The notes under the pieces are model-generated. The model did not search any database. It had not been told where the DNA came from and was given only the letters and a program-made list of their open reading frames with translations. From NCBI RefSeq assembly GCF_947488515.1, contig NZ_CANKZF010000002.1:248001-312000 (forward strand): DNA of 64,000 nt, written 5' to 3'. Position 1 is the stretch's first letter. Each line of letters opens with the position of its first letter. Below are positions 24,693-32,775 of the stretch, piece by piece. The stretch comes from an uncultured Nocardioides sp. (GTDB lineage Bacteria; Actinomycetota; Actinomycetes; Propionibacteriales; Nocardioidaceae). Made by a program: the position numbers and the translations under genes.

Positions 24693-25834
24693 CGTCGACC
24701 ACCCACCGCCGCGTCGTACACCCGGGCGTGGGTGGCGGCGACCTGGGCCCGCTGTCGCCGTCGTGCGTCCACGTCGATCGATGCGGGTGCGTGGCTGGCG
24801 TGGACCTCACGCACGGCCGCCACGAGGCTGGCCGCGTCGAAGTGGTCCTCGTCGTGCTCGTAGGTCAGCACCGGTCCCTGGTCGGCGTAGTAGCCGCACG
24901 ACGGGGCGATGACGGCGGCCCCGAGGTCGCGGCAGGCCTCGAGCCAGCCGCTGTGGGTGCCGAAGCGGTAGGGCAGCACCGACACGTCGAGGTCGGCCAG
25001 GTAGTCCCACAACGCATCGTCGTCGAGGAAGTCGTGGATGCGCAGGTCGACCTCGCCGCGGGCGGCGTGGTGCTGGAGTGCCTCGGCCAGCTCGGCGTCG
25101 TACCTCGGGCCGTCGGGGAGCAGCACGTCGCGGTGCCCGTTGACCTGAAGCACCGCGCCAGGCAGGTCACGGACGGCGTCGACGAGCACGGGCAGCAGCG
25201 GGTGGGGGTGCATGCCGGCGCGCAGGCTCTTCACGTGCAGGCCGATGCGGAGCTCGCGGTCGCCCGGCCCACGCCCTCGCACCCCGCGCACGGCGGCGGC
25301 GCGGCGCATCACGTCGAGAGGTACGACGTGGGGGTGCGGCACCACGACCGCCTCGCGGCCCCACCGGGCGCGGATCTCGTCGGCGGCGCCCTGTGTCAGC
25401 GTGATCAGCGCGTCGGCGGCCGGCACCAGCACGTCGAGGTGGCGGTCGTGGGCCTCGCGGTCGAGGTGGTGGGGGTTGCGCAGGTCGTGGACGGTGAAGA
25501 CCAGCGGCTTGCCACGCCGGCGGAGTGCGGCGACCAGCTCCTCGAGGTCCGCGGGGCTGCGGGCGTCGAAGCCGAAGTGGAGGTGGAAGACGTCGAAGTC
25601 GTGGTCCTCGACCCAGGCGGCGTCGAGCATGACCGGGGGCCACCACTGCTGTGAGGTGGCCGCGCCGGGAGGCGTGGGGTCGGGCAGGCGCACCGGACCC
25701 GAGCCGTCCTCGGGCGCGAGGTGACGGACGTACACGTGGTTGGCAGGCACCGAGGCGATGACGAGGCGCCCGGTCCGAGGACGGGGAACGGGCCGCGCCG
25801 CGAGCGCGTGCGTCGTCGTGTCGGAGGTGGTCAC
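24689..25834 (-). CDS. Glycosyltransferase (GT-B, family-1/4-like), first gene of the operon
   Basis: A 381-aa GT-B-like protein with HLHFGFDARSPADLEELV, FTVHDLRNPHH, LRIGLHVKSLRAG and a C-terminal half lacking a perfect EX7E motif but with SVLPYRFGTHSGWLEACRDLG in its place. It probably uses an NDP-sugar. GTG 25834 stands 8 nt after a GGGTAC box, with no Shine-Dalgarno sequence, so the message is probably leaderless from that promoter. Longer transcripts could also come from the ANTAR genes 84 bp upstream. Confidence 0.85.
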   Translation of the reverse strand: MTTSDTTTHALAARPVPRPRTGRLVIASVPANHVYVRHLAPEDGSGPVRLPDPTPPGAATSQQWWPPVMLDAAWVEDHDFDVFHLHFGFDARSPADLEELVAALRRRGKPLVFTVHDLRNPHHLDREAHDRHLDVLVPAADALITLTQGAADEIRARWGREAVVVPHPHVVPLDVMRRAAAVRGVRGRGPGDRELRIGLHVKSLRAGMHPHPLLPVLVDAVRDLPGAVLQVNGHRDVLLPDGPRYDAELAEALQHHAARGEVDLRIHDFLDDDALWDYLADLDVSVLPYRFGTHSGWLEACRDLGAAVIAPSCGYYADQGPVLTYEHDEDHFDAASLVAAVREVHASHAPASIDVDARRRQRAQVAATHARVYDAAVGGRR

Positions 25835-25842
25835 GCGCAGAG

Positions 25843-25867
25843 GTACCCGCAGATGTGGTGCTCATGC
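25843..25867 (-). promoter_or_regulatory. Sigma-B-type promoter of the seven-gene operon
   Basis: Minus strand: GCAT (25867-25864), 15 nt, GGGTAC (25848-25843), then 8 nt to GTG 25834. A short CCTCCC/GGGAGG stem (25896-25909) lies just upstream, between this promoter and the GAF-ANTAR stop. Confidence 0.5.
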
Positions 25868-25918
25868 GCACGGGCGTGCCCCCGGAGGGCGACCACCTCC
25901 CTTGGGAGGGGAGGCTCG

Positions 25919-26629
25919 TCAGGCCGGGAGCGCGCCGGTCTGGAGGACCTGCTCGGACACGACCCCGATCTTGGTGCGTCGGCTGCGCGCCGCGGTGCGC
26001 AGCGCGTTGAACGCGCCGACCGCGTCCAGCGAGTCCTTGGCCATCAGGTAGCCGACGGCTCGCTCGATGAGCACGCGGTAGTCGAGGGCGTACTGCAGCT
26101 GGCGGGCCAGCTCGCCGGCCGTGTGGGCCTGGAGCGCGGCGCCCAGGGTCGTGGCGATGATCTCGGCATACCTGCCGAGCGCCGCTGCCTCGCTGTCGTC
26201 CCAGTCATGGGGCTGGCTCTTGTAGACGTCGAGGGTGCCCACCGGCACGCCCCCCAGCAGCACCGGCGTGCCGAGCACGGCGCGCACCGGCTGGTCAGCC
26301 ATCGCGCTCGCGAGCGTGGGCCAGCGTTCGGACTCCGCTGTGACGTCGCGGGACGTGACCACCCGCCCCTGGACGAACGCCTCGGTGCACGGGCCCTCGC
26401 CCGCCTCGGCCTCGGTCTGCTCCAGGAGACGGCCCGGGCCGTCGCTCGCAGCGGCATAGACGAGGATGTCCTGCTCGTCGGCGATGAGCACCCCGGCGCC
26501 GTCCACGCCGAACAGGTCGACACAGGCGGCGACCACCACCTGGAGTGCCGAGGTGATGCTGCCGTCGTCCTCGCGGGGCTGCGAGAGGCGGCGCAGGCTG
26601 TCCGCCAACGCGGCGTCGTCGATGTTCAT
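25919..26629 (-). CDS. GAF-ANTAR RNA-binding antitermination regulator
   Basis: A 236-aa protein. A GAF domain covers about residues 20-170 (VVVAACVDLFGVDGAGVLIADEQ, GPCTEAFVQGRVVTSRDV, VLGTPVLLGGVPVGTLDVY). The ANTAR domain covers about 175-230 (LQYALDYRVLIERAVGYLMAKDSLDAVGAFNALRTAARSRR), complete with the Ala/aromatic core residues. GAF would sense a ligand or redox state, and ANTAR would bind paired hexaloop RNA hairpins. It lies 8 bp after the ANTAR-only gene and 84 bp before the glycosyltransferase operon on the same strand. Confidence 0.9.
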   Translation of the reverse strand: MNIDDAALADSLRRLSQPREDDGSITSALQVVVAACVDLFGVDGAGVLIADEQDILVYAAASDGPGRLLEQTEAEAGEGPCTEAFVQGRVVTSRDVTAESERWPTLASAMADQPVRAVLGTPVLLGGVPVGTLDVYKSQPHDWDDSEAAALGRYAEIIATTLGAALQAHTAGELARQLQYALDYRVLIERAVGYLMAKDSLDAVGAFNALRTAARSRRTKIGVVSEQVLQTGALPA

Positions 26630-26637
26630 GCGGCGGA

Positions 26638-26973
26638 TTATCCCTGAGCCGTCGACCCTCCGGGCCAGCCCGATGCGGGAAGGTGCTCGACGAACCTCTC
26701 CAGGATCGCGCGTTCCTGGGGTCCGGCGGTGCCGTCGTGGGTCGTCACGAGGACGCGCGCGACCGTGCGGACCTTGGTGTTGCTGTCCTGCGAGACGCGC
26801 AGCATCGTGCGCCACGCCTGCTCGGTGCTGCAGCTGAAGCGCGCCGACACGAGGCCGATGGCCATGCCGATGTCGCGCTGCGACTTCACGGCCTCGTGCA
26901 GATGCGCGACCTCGTCGCGCAGCGCATCGGCGTGGGGGGCCGGCTCGCCCGGGGATAAGGGTGTCTCAGACAT
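26638..26973 (-). CDS. Stand-alone ANTAR-domain protein
   Basis: A 111-aa protein. A short coiled-coil-like stretch (DALRDEVAHLHEAVKSQR) leads into an ANTAR domain (DIGMAIGLVSARFSCSTEQAWRTMLRVSQDSNTKVRTVARVLV). There is no sensor domain, so it may dimerise with the GAF-ANTAR protein encoded next. ATG 26973 has AGAGGTGA upstream. Divergent from the AraC gene. Confidence 0.85.
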   Translation of the reverse strand: MSETPLSPGEPAPHADALRDEVAHLHEAVKSQRDIGMAIGLVSARFSCSTEQAWRTMLRVSQDSNTKVRTVARVLVTTHDGTAGPQERAILERFVEHLPASGWPGGSTAQG

Positions 26974-27148
26974 CGTCACCTCTTGCATGACGTAGGTCCG
27001 CGGACACAGGGCGGAGATCAACGGATGGTGCGGGACCACCTTACAGGCTGTGCTCCAACCCTCCCGATGGGCGGGACGTCGTTCCTGGGTTACGCTTCAT
27101 CCGACTCAAGCCGTCGGGTCGTCCGCACGCTCCCCCAGGAGGTGCCGC

Positions 27149-28126
27149 ATGCCGCACACGCGTTCGAGGCGTGGCATCCCCGAGGTGTTCGAGTTCGAGG
27201 GGGACGGCGACGTCGCCCGCGACTGGCTCGACAAGGCCTTCGGCGCTCGGCTCCGGCTGGCGGGGGAGCTCGGCACGGTCCGCCACCAGCGAGCCGACCA
27301 CGGCACGGTCGCCTTCGACCACCTGACCATCGGTGGTCCCGTCACGTTCGACGCCGACCCCATGCCGGCGCTCGTCGTGGTCGACGTGCTCAGCGGGAGC
27401 GTCTCCTACACCCGCGACGGCGTGACCGACGTCGCTCGCGACGGCGAGACGATCCTGGCGGCGGGCTGGCAGATGGCCTTCAGCGGAAGCGGCGAGCGCT
27501 ACGACATCCGCACCACGAGCATCACCGCCGACCTCCTCGCGGCGGCTGTCGCCGAGATCGACCCCGAGCGGTCCGGCCCCCAGGTGAGCTTCCGGTCCTA
27601 CGTGCCGCACTCCCGCGCAGCCGGCGCGCGGTGGCGCGCCACCGTCGACGAGCTCGCAGCCCACTTCCCCGAGGTGACGGCGGCGCTCGGACACGCAGAC
27701 GCGTCCTTGCTCCTCGGCCACACCCTCCTCGACACGTTCCCCAACGACGTCGTCGACGGCGTCACGCGCGCGGGCGCGCGCGGGGAGCTCTACGGCGACA
27801 GTCCGTCCGCCGTGCGCCGTGCCCTCAACGTCATCGAGGACCGTGCGCACGAGGAGCTCACGCTGGAGCAGCTGGCGGGGGCGGTCGCGGTGACGCCGCG
27901 TGCCCTGCAGTACGCCTTCCGCAAGGAGCTCGGCTGCACTCCGCAGGACTACCTGCGGCGGGTGCGGCTCGACCTCGCGCGCCAGTCGCTGCGCGACGGC
28001 TCGGCGCAGTCGGTCGGCGACGCCGCCGCCCGGTTCGGCTTCTTCAACCCGGGCAGGTTCGCCTCGGACTACCGCCAGGTCTTCGACGAGAACCCAGGAC
28101 AGACGTTGCTCCGTCCCCCGTCCTGA
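27149..28126 (+). CDS. AraC-family transcription regulator
   Basis: A 325-aa protein. A cupin-like N-terminal sensor of about 200 residues is followed by a two-HTH AraC domain at the C-terminus: ALNVIEDRAHEELTLEQLAGAVAVTPRALQYAFRKELGCTPQDYLRRVRLDLARQSL, then SVGDAAARFGFFNPGRFASDYRQVFDENPGQTL. ATG 27149 follows CAGGAGGTG. Its target is not visible; the divergent ANTAR genes are the nearest candidate. Confidence 0.9.
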   Translation: MPHTRSRRGIPEVFEFEGDGDVARDWLDKAFGARLRLAGELGTVRHQRADHGTVAFDHLTIGGPVTFDADPMPALVVVDVLSGSVSYTRDGVTDVARDGETILAAGWQMAFSGSGERYDIRTTSITADLLAAAVAEIDPERSGPQVSFRSYVPHSRAAGARWRATVDELAAHFPEVTAALGHADASLLLGHTLLDTFPNDVVDGVTRAGARGELYGDSPSAVRRALNVIEDRAHEELTLEQLAGAVAVTPRALQYAFRKELGCTPQDYLRRVRLDLARQSLRDGSAQSVGDAAARFGFFNPGRFASDYRQVFDENPGQTLLRPPS

Positions 28127-28199
28127 GGGATGGCTTCGCTTTGCGGCTGTCCGGCTGGTCCAGACCATGCGAAGGTGGATGCTGATCGTCTTGCTGGAG

Positions 28200-28240
28200 A
28201 CCACGGCAGGCACCATCAAGACCAGGAAGCGAGCCGTGGT
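28200..28240 (+). promoter_or_regulatory. Hairpin enclosing the ribosome-site region of the sigma gene
   Basis: ACCACGGC (28200-28207) pairs exactly with GCCGTGGT (28233-28240), ending 5 nt before ATG 28246. The only purine-rich ribosome-site candidate (AGGAAG, about 28223-28228) lies in the loop. It could tune translation of the sigma factor. Confidence 0.28.
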
Positions 28241-28245
28241 CCCCC

Positions 28246-29091
28246 ATGACTGTCGCCCCTGTACGCCCCTCTGGACCCACCCCCGTCCAGTCCCGCCCCA
28301 TCCAGCCCCGCTCGGCCCAGCCCCTCGAGGGCAAGGCACGTGCCCGTCGGACCGACGCCATCGTCTCCGACCTCCGTGGCGTCCGCCACGGTGCCGACGC
28401 GGACGACCTGACCCGTCAGCTCATCGAGACCAACGCGTCGGTGGCCCGCAGCATGGCGTCGCGCTACCGCAACCGGGGCATCGACCTCGACGACCTCGAG
28501 CAGGTGGCCCTGCTGGGCCTCACGAAGGCCGCGCAGCGGTTCGACCCTGCCGCTGGTCACGACTTCCTCTCGTTCGCCGTGCCCACCATCCGCGGTGAGC
28601 TGCGTCGGCACTTCCGCGACAGCGGCTGGATGGTCCGACCGCCTCGCCGGATCCAGGACCTGCAGACCCGCATCGCCGGTGCGCGGGAGGAGCTCGAGTC
28701 CCGGCTCGGGCGTTCGTCACGCCCCAGCGAGCTCGCCGCCCACCTCGGCGAGCAGACCTCCGACGTGGTGGAGGCGCTCGCCGCGGACGGATGCTTCACG
28801 CCCACCTCGCTGGACGCCCGCGTCGCTGACGGCTCGTCCTCGCTGGGGGACCTGCTCGGGGAGGACGACCACGCACTCGCCCAGGCCGAGGCCAAGGTCA
28901 TGCTCGACCCGCTGATGCGCGGCCTCACCGCGCGTGACCGGCGTATCGTCCGGCTGCGCTACTTCCAGGAGCAGACCCAGCAGGAGATCGCCGACTCGGT
29001 GGGCCTGACCCAGGCGCAGGTGTCACGGATCCTCACCCGGATCCTGGCCGACCTGAGGTCCGGTCTGGTCGAGCGGCCGCCGGCCGCGTGA
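28246..29091 (+). CDS. RNA polymerase sigma factor, SigB/SigF/SigG family
   Basis: A 281-aa group 3 sigma factor. Region 2 is present ([65 protein letters not shown]), then region 3 ([20 protein letters not shown]) and region 4 HTH ([25 protein letters not shown]). This is the family that recognises GNNT-N14-16-GGGTA(C/T)-like promoters in other actinomycetes. No anti-sigma or anti-anti-sigma gene is adjacent, so its control must lie elsewhere. The N-terminal 25 residues are Pro-rich and variable. Confidence 0.92.
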   Translation: MTVAPVRPSGPTPVQSRPIQPRSAQPLEGKARARRTDAIVSDLRGVRHGADADDLTRQLIETNASVARSMASRYRNRGIDLDDLEQVALLGLTKAAQRFDPAAGHDFLSFAVPTIRGELRRHFRDSGWMVRPPRRIQDLQTRIAGAREELESRLGRSSRPSELAAHLGEQTSDVVEALAADGCFTPTSLDARVADGSSSLGDLLGEDDHALAQAEAKVMLDPLMRGLTARDRRIVRLRYFQEQTQQEIADSVGLTQAQVSRILTRILADLRSGLVERPPAA

Positions 29092-29143
29092 GGCCCGGCA
29101 GGCCCAGCAGGATCGTTGCGGGTCGCCGTGCCACCATGGCGCG

Positions 29144-30157
29144 GTGACCCCCTCCCTCGCTGTCGGTTACAAGGCCTCGGCCGAGCAGTTCGGCCCGCGC
29201 GAGCTCGTCGAGCTCGGCGTGCGCGCCGAGGAGGTCGGCCTGGACAGCGTCTGGGTCAGTGACCACCTCCAGCCGTGGCGGCACGAGGGCGGCCACGCTC
29301 CCAGCGCCCTCGCGGCGCTGGCGGCCCTCGGCGAGCGCACCGAGCGCGTCGTGCTCGGGACGAGCGTCCTGACGCCGACGTTCCGCTACAACCCGGCCGT
29401 GCTCGCCCAGCAGCTCGCCACGACCGCCCTGCTCAACCCGGGCCGCGTGGTGCTCGGCGTCGGCACGGGCGAGGCGCTCAACGAGATCTCCGTCGGGCTC
29501 CGGGAGTGGCCCGACTTCAAGGAGCGGTGGGCCCGCCTGCGTGAGGCCGTACGCCTGATGCGCGAGCTCTGGGCCGGCGAACGGGTCACCTTCGACGGCG
29601 ACTACTACCGCACCGTCGACGCCACGATCTACGACCGCCCCGACGGCGGCGTCCCGATCTGGGTGGCGGCCGGCGGGCCGCAGATGGCGAAGTACGCCGG
29701 GCGCGTGGGCGACGGCTTCATCTGCACCAGCGGCAAGGGCATGGACCTCTACACCGACCAGCTGCTGCCCGCCGTGGACGAGGGTCTCGCCGCGTCGGAC
29801 CGGTCCGCGCGCGACTTCACCCGGATGATCGAGATCAAGCTGTCGTACGCCTCCACCCGCGAGGAGGCGCTCGAGAACACCCGCTTCTGGGCGCCGCTGT
29901 CGCTCAGCGCCGAGGACAAGCACCGGCTCCACGACCCGGTCGAGATGGCCGCGGCCGCTGACCGCCTGCCGATCGAGCAGGTGGCCTCACGCTGGATCAT
30001 CGCCACGACGCCGTCCGAGGTGGTCGAGGCGGTGCGTCCCTACGTCGACGCGGGCTTCGACCACCTCGTCCTCCACGGCCCCGGACACGATCAGGAGCAG
30101 TTCCTCGCCGACCTCGGCGAGCACGTGGCCCCGGCCATCCGCGCGCTCCGCGGCTGA
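29144..30157 (+). CDS. fgd: F420-dependent glucose-6-phosphate dehydrogenase
   Basis: A 337-aa LLM-fold enzyme with very strong similarity to mycobacterial Fgd1 along its length: [74 protein letters not shown] and [11 protein letters not shown]. It oxidises glucose-6-phosphate to phosphogluconolactone while making reduced F420, the electron source for other F420 enzymes, such as those at 14879 and perhaps 9237. The start is GTG 29144 with no good ribosome site. Confidence 0.95.
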   Translation: MTPSLAVGYKASAEQFGPRELVELGVRAEEVGLDSVWVSDHLQPWRHEGGHAPSALAALAALGERTERVVLGTSVLTPTFRYNPAVLAQQLATTALLNPGRVVLGVGTGEALNEISVGLREWPDFKERWARLREAVRLMRELWAGERVTFDGDYYRTVDATIYDRPDGGVPIWVAAGGPQMAKYAGRVGDGFICTSGKGMDLYTDQLLPAVDEGLAASDRSARDFTRMIEIKLSYASTREEALENTRFWAPLSLSAEDKHRLHDPVEMAAAADRLPIEQVASRWIIATTPSEVVEAVRPYVDAGFDHLVLHGPGHDQEQFLADLGEHVAPAIRALRG

Positions 30158-30189
30158 CGCGTGAGGTCGGGCCCGCGGGCGAGCAGCGG

Positions 30190-30609
30190 CTACGGAGCCG
30201 GCCGGACGAAGTCGGGCTCGATCTCGACCACGGCGAGGGCCCAGATGACCGCGACGTTCAGGCCGATGAGGGTGATCGCCCAGAACGGGTAGTAGGGCAG
30301 CCACATGAAGTTGGCCGCCATCGCCAGGACGGCGACCACGATCCCTGCCCATCGGGCCCATGCGGCCCCGGTGAACAGGAAGGCACCGATCGCCATCAGG
30401 ACGACCCCGATGAGCAGGTGCACCCATCCCCAGGTCGTGAGGTCGAAGTGGTAGGTGTACTCAGGCCCCCTGACCACGATGTCGTCGTTGGCCAGGGCGG
30501 CGATGGCCTGCAGGATCTGGAACAGCCCGACGGTCAGCAGCATGGCGGCTGCGAAGAGCATCAGCCCGGAGGCCCAGGCGTTGCGGGTGGAGTAGGTCGA
30601 CGTCGTCAT
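30190..30609 (-). CDS. Four-helix integral membrane protein (DUF7144-like)
   Basis: A 139-aa protein with four hydrophobic segments (ASGLMLFAAAMLLTVGLFQIL, VHLLIGVVLMAIGAFLF, WAGIVVAVLAMAANFMWL, FWAITLIGLNVAVIWALAV) and the short loop RGPEYTYHFDLTTWGW typical of a common actinobacterial membrane family. Function unknown. ATG 30609 has GGAAGG 5 nt upstream. It lies 57 bp after another membrane protein gene on the same strand. Confidence 0.78.
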   Translation of the reverse strand: MTTSTYSTRNAWASGLMLFAAAMLLTVGLFQILQAIAALANDDIVVRGPEYTYHFDLTTWGWVHLLIGVVLMAIGAFLFTGAAWARWAGIVVAVLAMAANFMWLPYYPFWAITLIGLNVAVIWALAVVEIEPDFVRPAP

Positions 30610-30666
30610 GTGCACCTTCCAGGTCGTAGCCCCCGGCGGGGGCGATGGGTCGAGACGAGCGGCGGG

Positions 30667-31095
30667 TCAGCCCGCAGCGGTGTAGCCGGCCGGGTCGCGG
30701 GTCGGGACCGGCGCTCGCATGCCGAAGCCGATCAGGGTGAACACGATGCCGACCCCGAAGGCCATGAACGCGACGCCGAAGGCGACCACCGAGGTGAACA
30801 GCGAGGCCTGCAGGAACGCGGAGTCCATCGCGGTCGCCCGGTTGGGGTCTTCCTTGTCGAGCTCGGAGTAGGTGAGGCCGCCGGTGATGGCCTTGGTGTG
30901 CTTGTCGATCACGTCGGCCTGGCAGAAGGCGGAGAAGGGTCCGTCGACCTCGTCGCCTGCGAGGCAGTTGGCGTCGTCCGACACGACGATCTTCTGCTCC
31001 GACAGGGTGTTGCTGACGACCACCCAGGTAGCGATTCCGGCAACGGCCATCACGATCCCCACCACGATGGCGACCAACGAAGCTGTCTTGCGCAT
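30667..31095 (-). CDS. Two-helix membrane protein of unknown function
   Basis: A 142-aa protein with N-terminal and C-terminal membrane helices (LVAIVVGIVMAVAGIATWVVV and SVVAFGVAFMAFGVGIVFTLIGFGM) flanking an extracytoplasmic loop with two Cys (NCLAG, AFCQAD). Relatives are often mislabelled as ring-opening dioxygenase LigA in databases; nothing here supports that. AGGAGGGG precedes ATG 31095. Confidence 0.7.
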   Translation of the reverse strand: MRKTASLVAIVVGIVMAVAGIATWVVVSNTLSEQKIVVSDDANCLAGDEVDGPFSAFCQADVIDKHTKAITGGLTYSELDKEDPNRATAMDSAFLQASLFTSVVAFGVAFMAFGVGIVFTLIGFGMRAPVPTRDPAGYTAAG

Positions 31096-31234
31096 GTCAT
31101 CCCCTCCTGTGCCTGTCGGTTACACCGTGGCGGTCGCAGCAGTGGCGGGGCATCCCCCGGGCAGGGTGAGGTGACGCGGCGGGGCGGCCGGCGCCGCGGT
31201 CCCGCGTGCACTGGGACTCCGGGGAGCGTCGACG

Positions 31235-31588
31235 CTACGTCGACGAGCGAGTCTCGAGCAGACGGCGCACGACCCGTTCGACCAAGGCGTAGTCGACCTC
31301 GGGGTACGGCAGCTTGAGGGTGCCTCTCGCTCCGGCATAGGGAACGAGGTCGGCGTCCAGGTCAGGGTCGCCTGCCGGTGGCACGGGATAGAGCGAGACG
31401 TGCTGCTTCCACGCCGCCACGTGGACGAGGGACACGCCATCGACCTGCCAGGTCGGCATGTCGTAGCGGATCACGCGATCTGCTCCGGGCGCCACCAGCA
31501 GCACGCGGCGTTCGATCTGCTCCACCACCTCCCTCTGCTCATCGGGCAGCGAGGAGAGGTAGTCGTCGACCGACGCGAACTTCGGCAT
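31235..31588 (-). CDS. DUF1801 / YdhG-like (iron-chaperone-type) protein
   Basis: A 117-aa protein with the family pattern SVDDYLSSLPDEQREVVEQIERRV, YDMPTWQVDG and HVSLYPVPP, matching small DUF1801 proteins (frataxin-like fold, sometimes called iron chaperones). No metal-binding residues can be assigned with confidence. Confidence 0.8.
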   Translation of the reverse strand: MPKFASVDDYLSSLPDEQREVVEQIERRVLLVAPGADRVIRYDMPTWQVDGVSLVHVAAWKQHVSLYPVPPAGDPDLDADLVPYAGARGTLKLPYPEVDYALVERVVRRLLETRSST

Positions 31589-31653
31589 GAGGGCAGTATG
31601 GCTCGACCACGACGGCGACGTGGGTCCCGTGCACGTGAACCGGACGACGTACG

Positions 31654-31688
31654 GAGTCCGGTCCCGGTCGCTGGTCGGAACCGGACTC
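31654..31688 (-). terminator. Hairpin downstream of the cupredoxin gene
   Basis: GAGTCCGGT (31654-31662) pairs with ACCGGACTC (31680-31688), a perfect 9-bp stem with a 17-nt loop, 18 bp past the cupredoxin stop. It lacks a U-tract, which is common for actinomycete terminators. Confidence 0.4.
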
Positions 31689-31705
31689 TCGTCAGTCTTG
31701 CGCGG

Positions 31706-32686
31706 CTACTGCACCACGACCTGACCGACCATGCCCATCCCGGCATGGATGAGGCAGACGTAGGAGTAGGTGCCCGCCTTGGTGAACTTCACCGTGAACG
31801 TGCTCGGCGGCGGCCCGAACCCCGGAGGCAGGATCACCCCGGAGCTGAGGGCGGCACCCTGGAAGTTCGTCGGGTCGCCGGTCGGCGCGAACGGGTTGGC
31901 CGGGGGCGGGCCGAACGTGATCGTGTGCGGGACCGGGAACGCGTTCCTCGCCATGTCGAAGGTCACGCTCTCGCCGACCTTCACCACGACGTTGGCAGCG
32001 ATGAACCGGTTGACCTGCACGCGCATGTCGGCGGCGCCCACGAACACGTGGTGGGAGTCAGCGGCGCCCATTGCTGCGTCCCACAGGTCGAGCCCGTGCT
32101 CGATGTCCGCGTTCGACGCCTTGGTGGTCATCGCGTTGTAGTCGGCTTGCGTGTGCGGGTAGGGAGTGCCGGCCTTGCGCACCACGACGACCGCCTTCAT
32201 GGCCTTGCCGTGGACGTAGCACAGGTACTTGTACTTGCCCGGCTTCTTGAACGTCAGGTCGTAGGTCTTGACCGCGTCCGGGAAGACGGCGTCGGGTTCG
32301 GGGGCCATGATCCCGGAGCTGCGGAACTGCCCCGGCTTGGAGATCGTGCCCTGCGACGTCGGCGCCGTCATGTACGTGGTCGCCAGGTCGAACGGGGCCG
32401 CGGGGTGCGCGTCGTTGATGAACGACACCGTGTGCGGCTCCATCGCCTTGGAGACCCAGTGCACCGTGTCGCCGGCGTTGATCCAGATCTTCTTCGGCCC
32501 GTACGCCATCGTCTGGATGGCACCTGAGCTCGACTCTGCGCCGACCATGACGTTCCAGGTCTTGGCCTTGGTAGCGGACGCGGCGTGGGCGTTGCTGGCC
32601 AGCAGTGCAGGCATGGCGGCGAGCAACAGGGCGAACACCGCGAGGAACACCGAGGACCTCCTCGGCTGAGCGGACATCGGGGGCAT
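31706..32686 (-). CDS. Secreted protein with two cupredoxin (type 1 copper) domains
   Basis: A 326-aa secreted protein. A signal peptide runs to about residue 36 (hydrophobic core, then SNAHA-A). Two plastocyanin-like domains follow, each with a complete His/Cys/His/Met copper site: domain one has EPHTVSF and YLCYVHGKAM, domain two has VPHTITF and YVCLIHAGMGM. It should carry electrons outside the membrane. ATG 32686 is selected because an AAGGAG site lies 6 nt upstream; TTG 32692 is the alternative. No partner oxidase is nearby. Confidence 0.88.
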   Translation of the reverse strand: MPPMSAQPRRSSVFLAVFALLLAAMPALLASNAHAASATKAKTWNVMVGAESSSGAIQTMAYGPKKIWINAGDTVHWVSKAMEPHTVSFINDAHPAAPFDLATTYMTAPTSQGTISKPGQFRSSGIMAPEPDAVFPDAVKTYDLTFKKPGKYKYLCYVHGKAMKAVVVVRKAGTPYPHTQADYNAMTTKASNADIEHGLDLWDAAMGAADSHHVFVGAADMRVQVNRFIAANVVVKVGESVTFDMARNAFPVPHTITFGPPPANPFAPTGDPTNFQGAALSSGVILPPGFGPPPSTFTVKFTKAGTYSYVCLIHAGMGMVGQVVVQ

Positions 32687-32775
32687 GCTCAACTCCTTCG
32701 CAGTTGGGTGACCTCCTCACTCTCCTCGCGGCATCGGTCCCCGACAACCGAGCATCGTCGGAGGCATAGACCAGC

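Noticed and set aside
30667..31095. Aromatic ring-opening dioxygenase LigA
   Set aside because: Relatives of this two-helix membrane protein are often given that name, but no metal-binding or dioxygenase motif is present.
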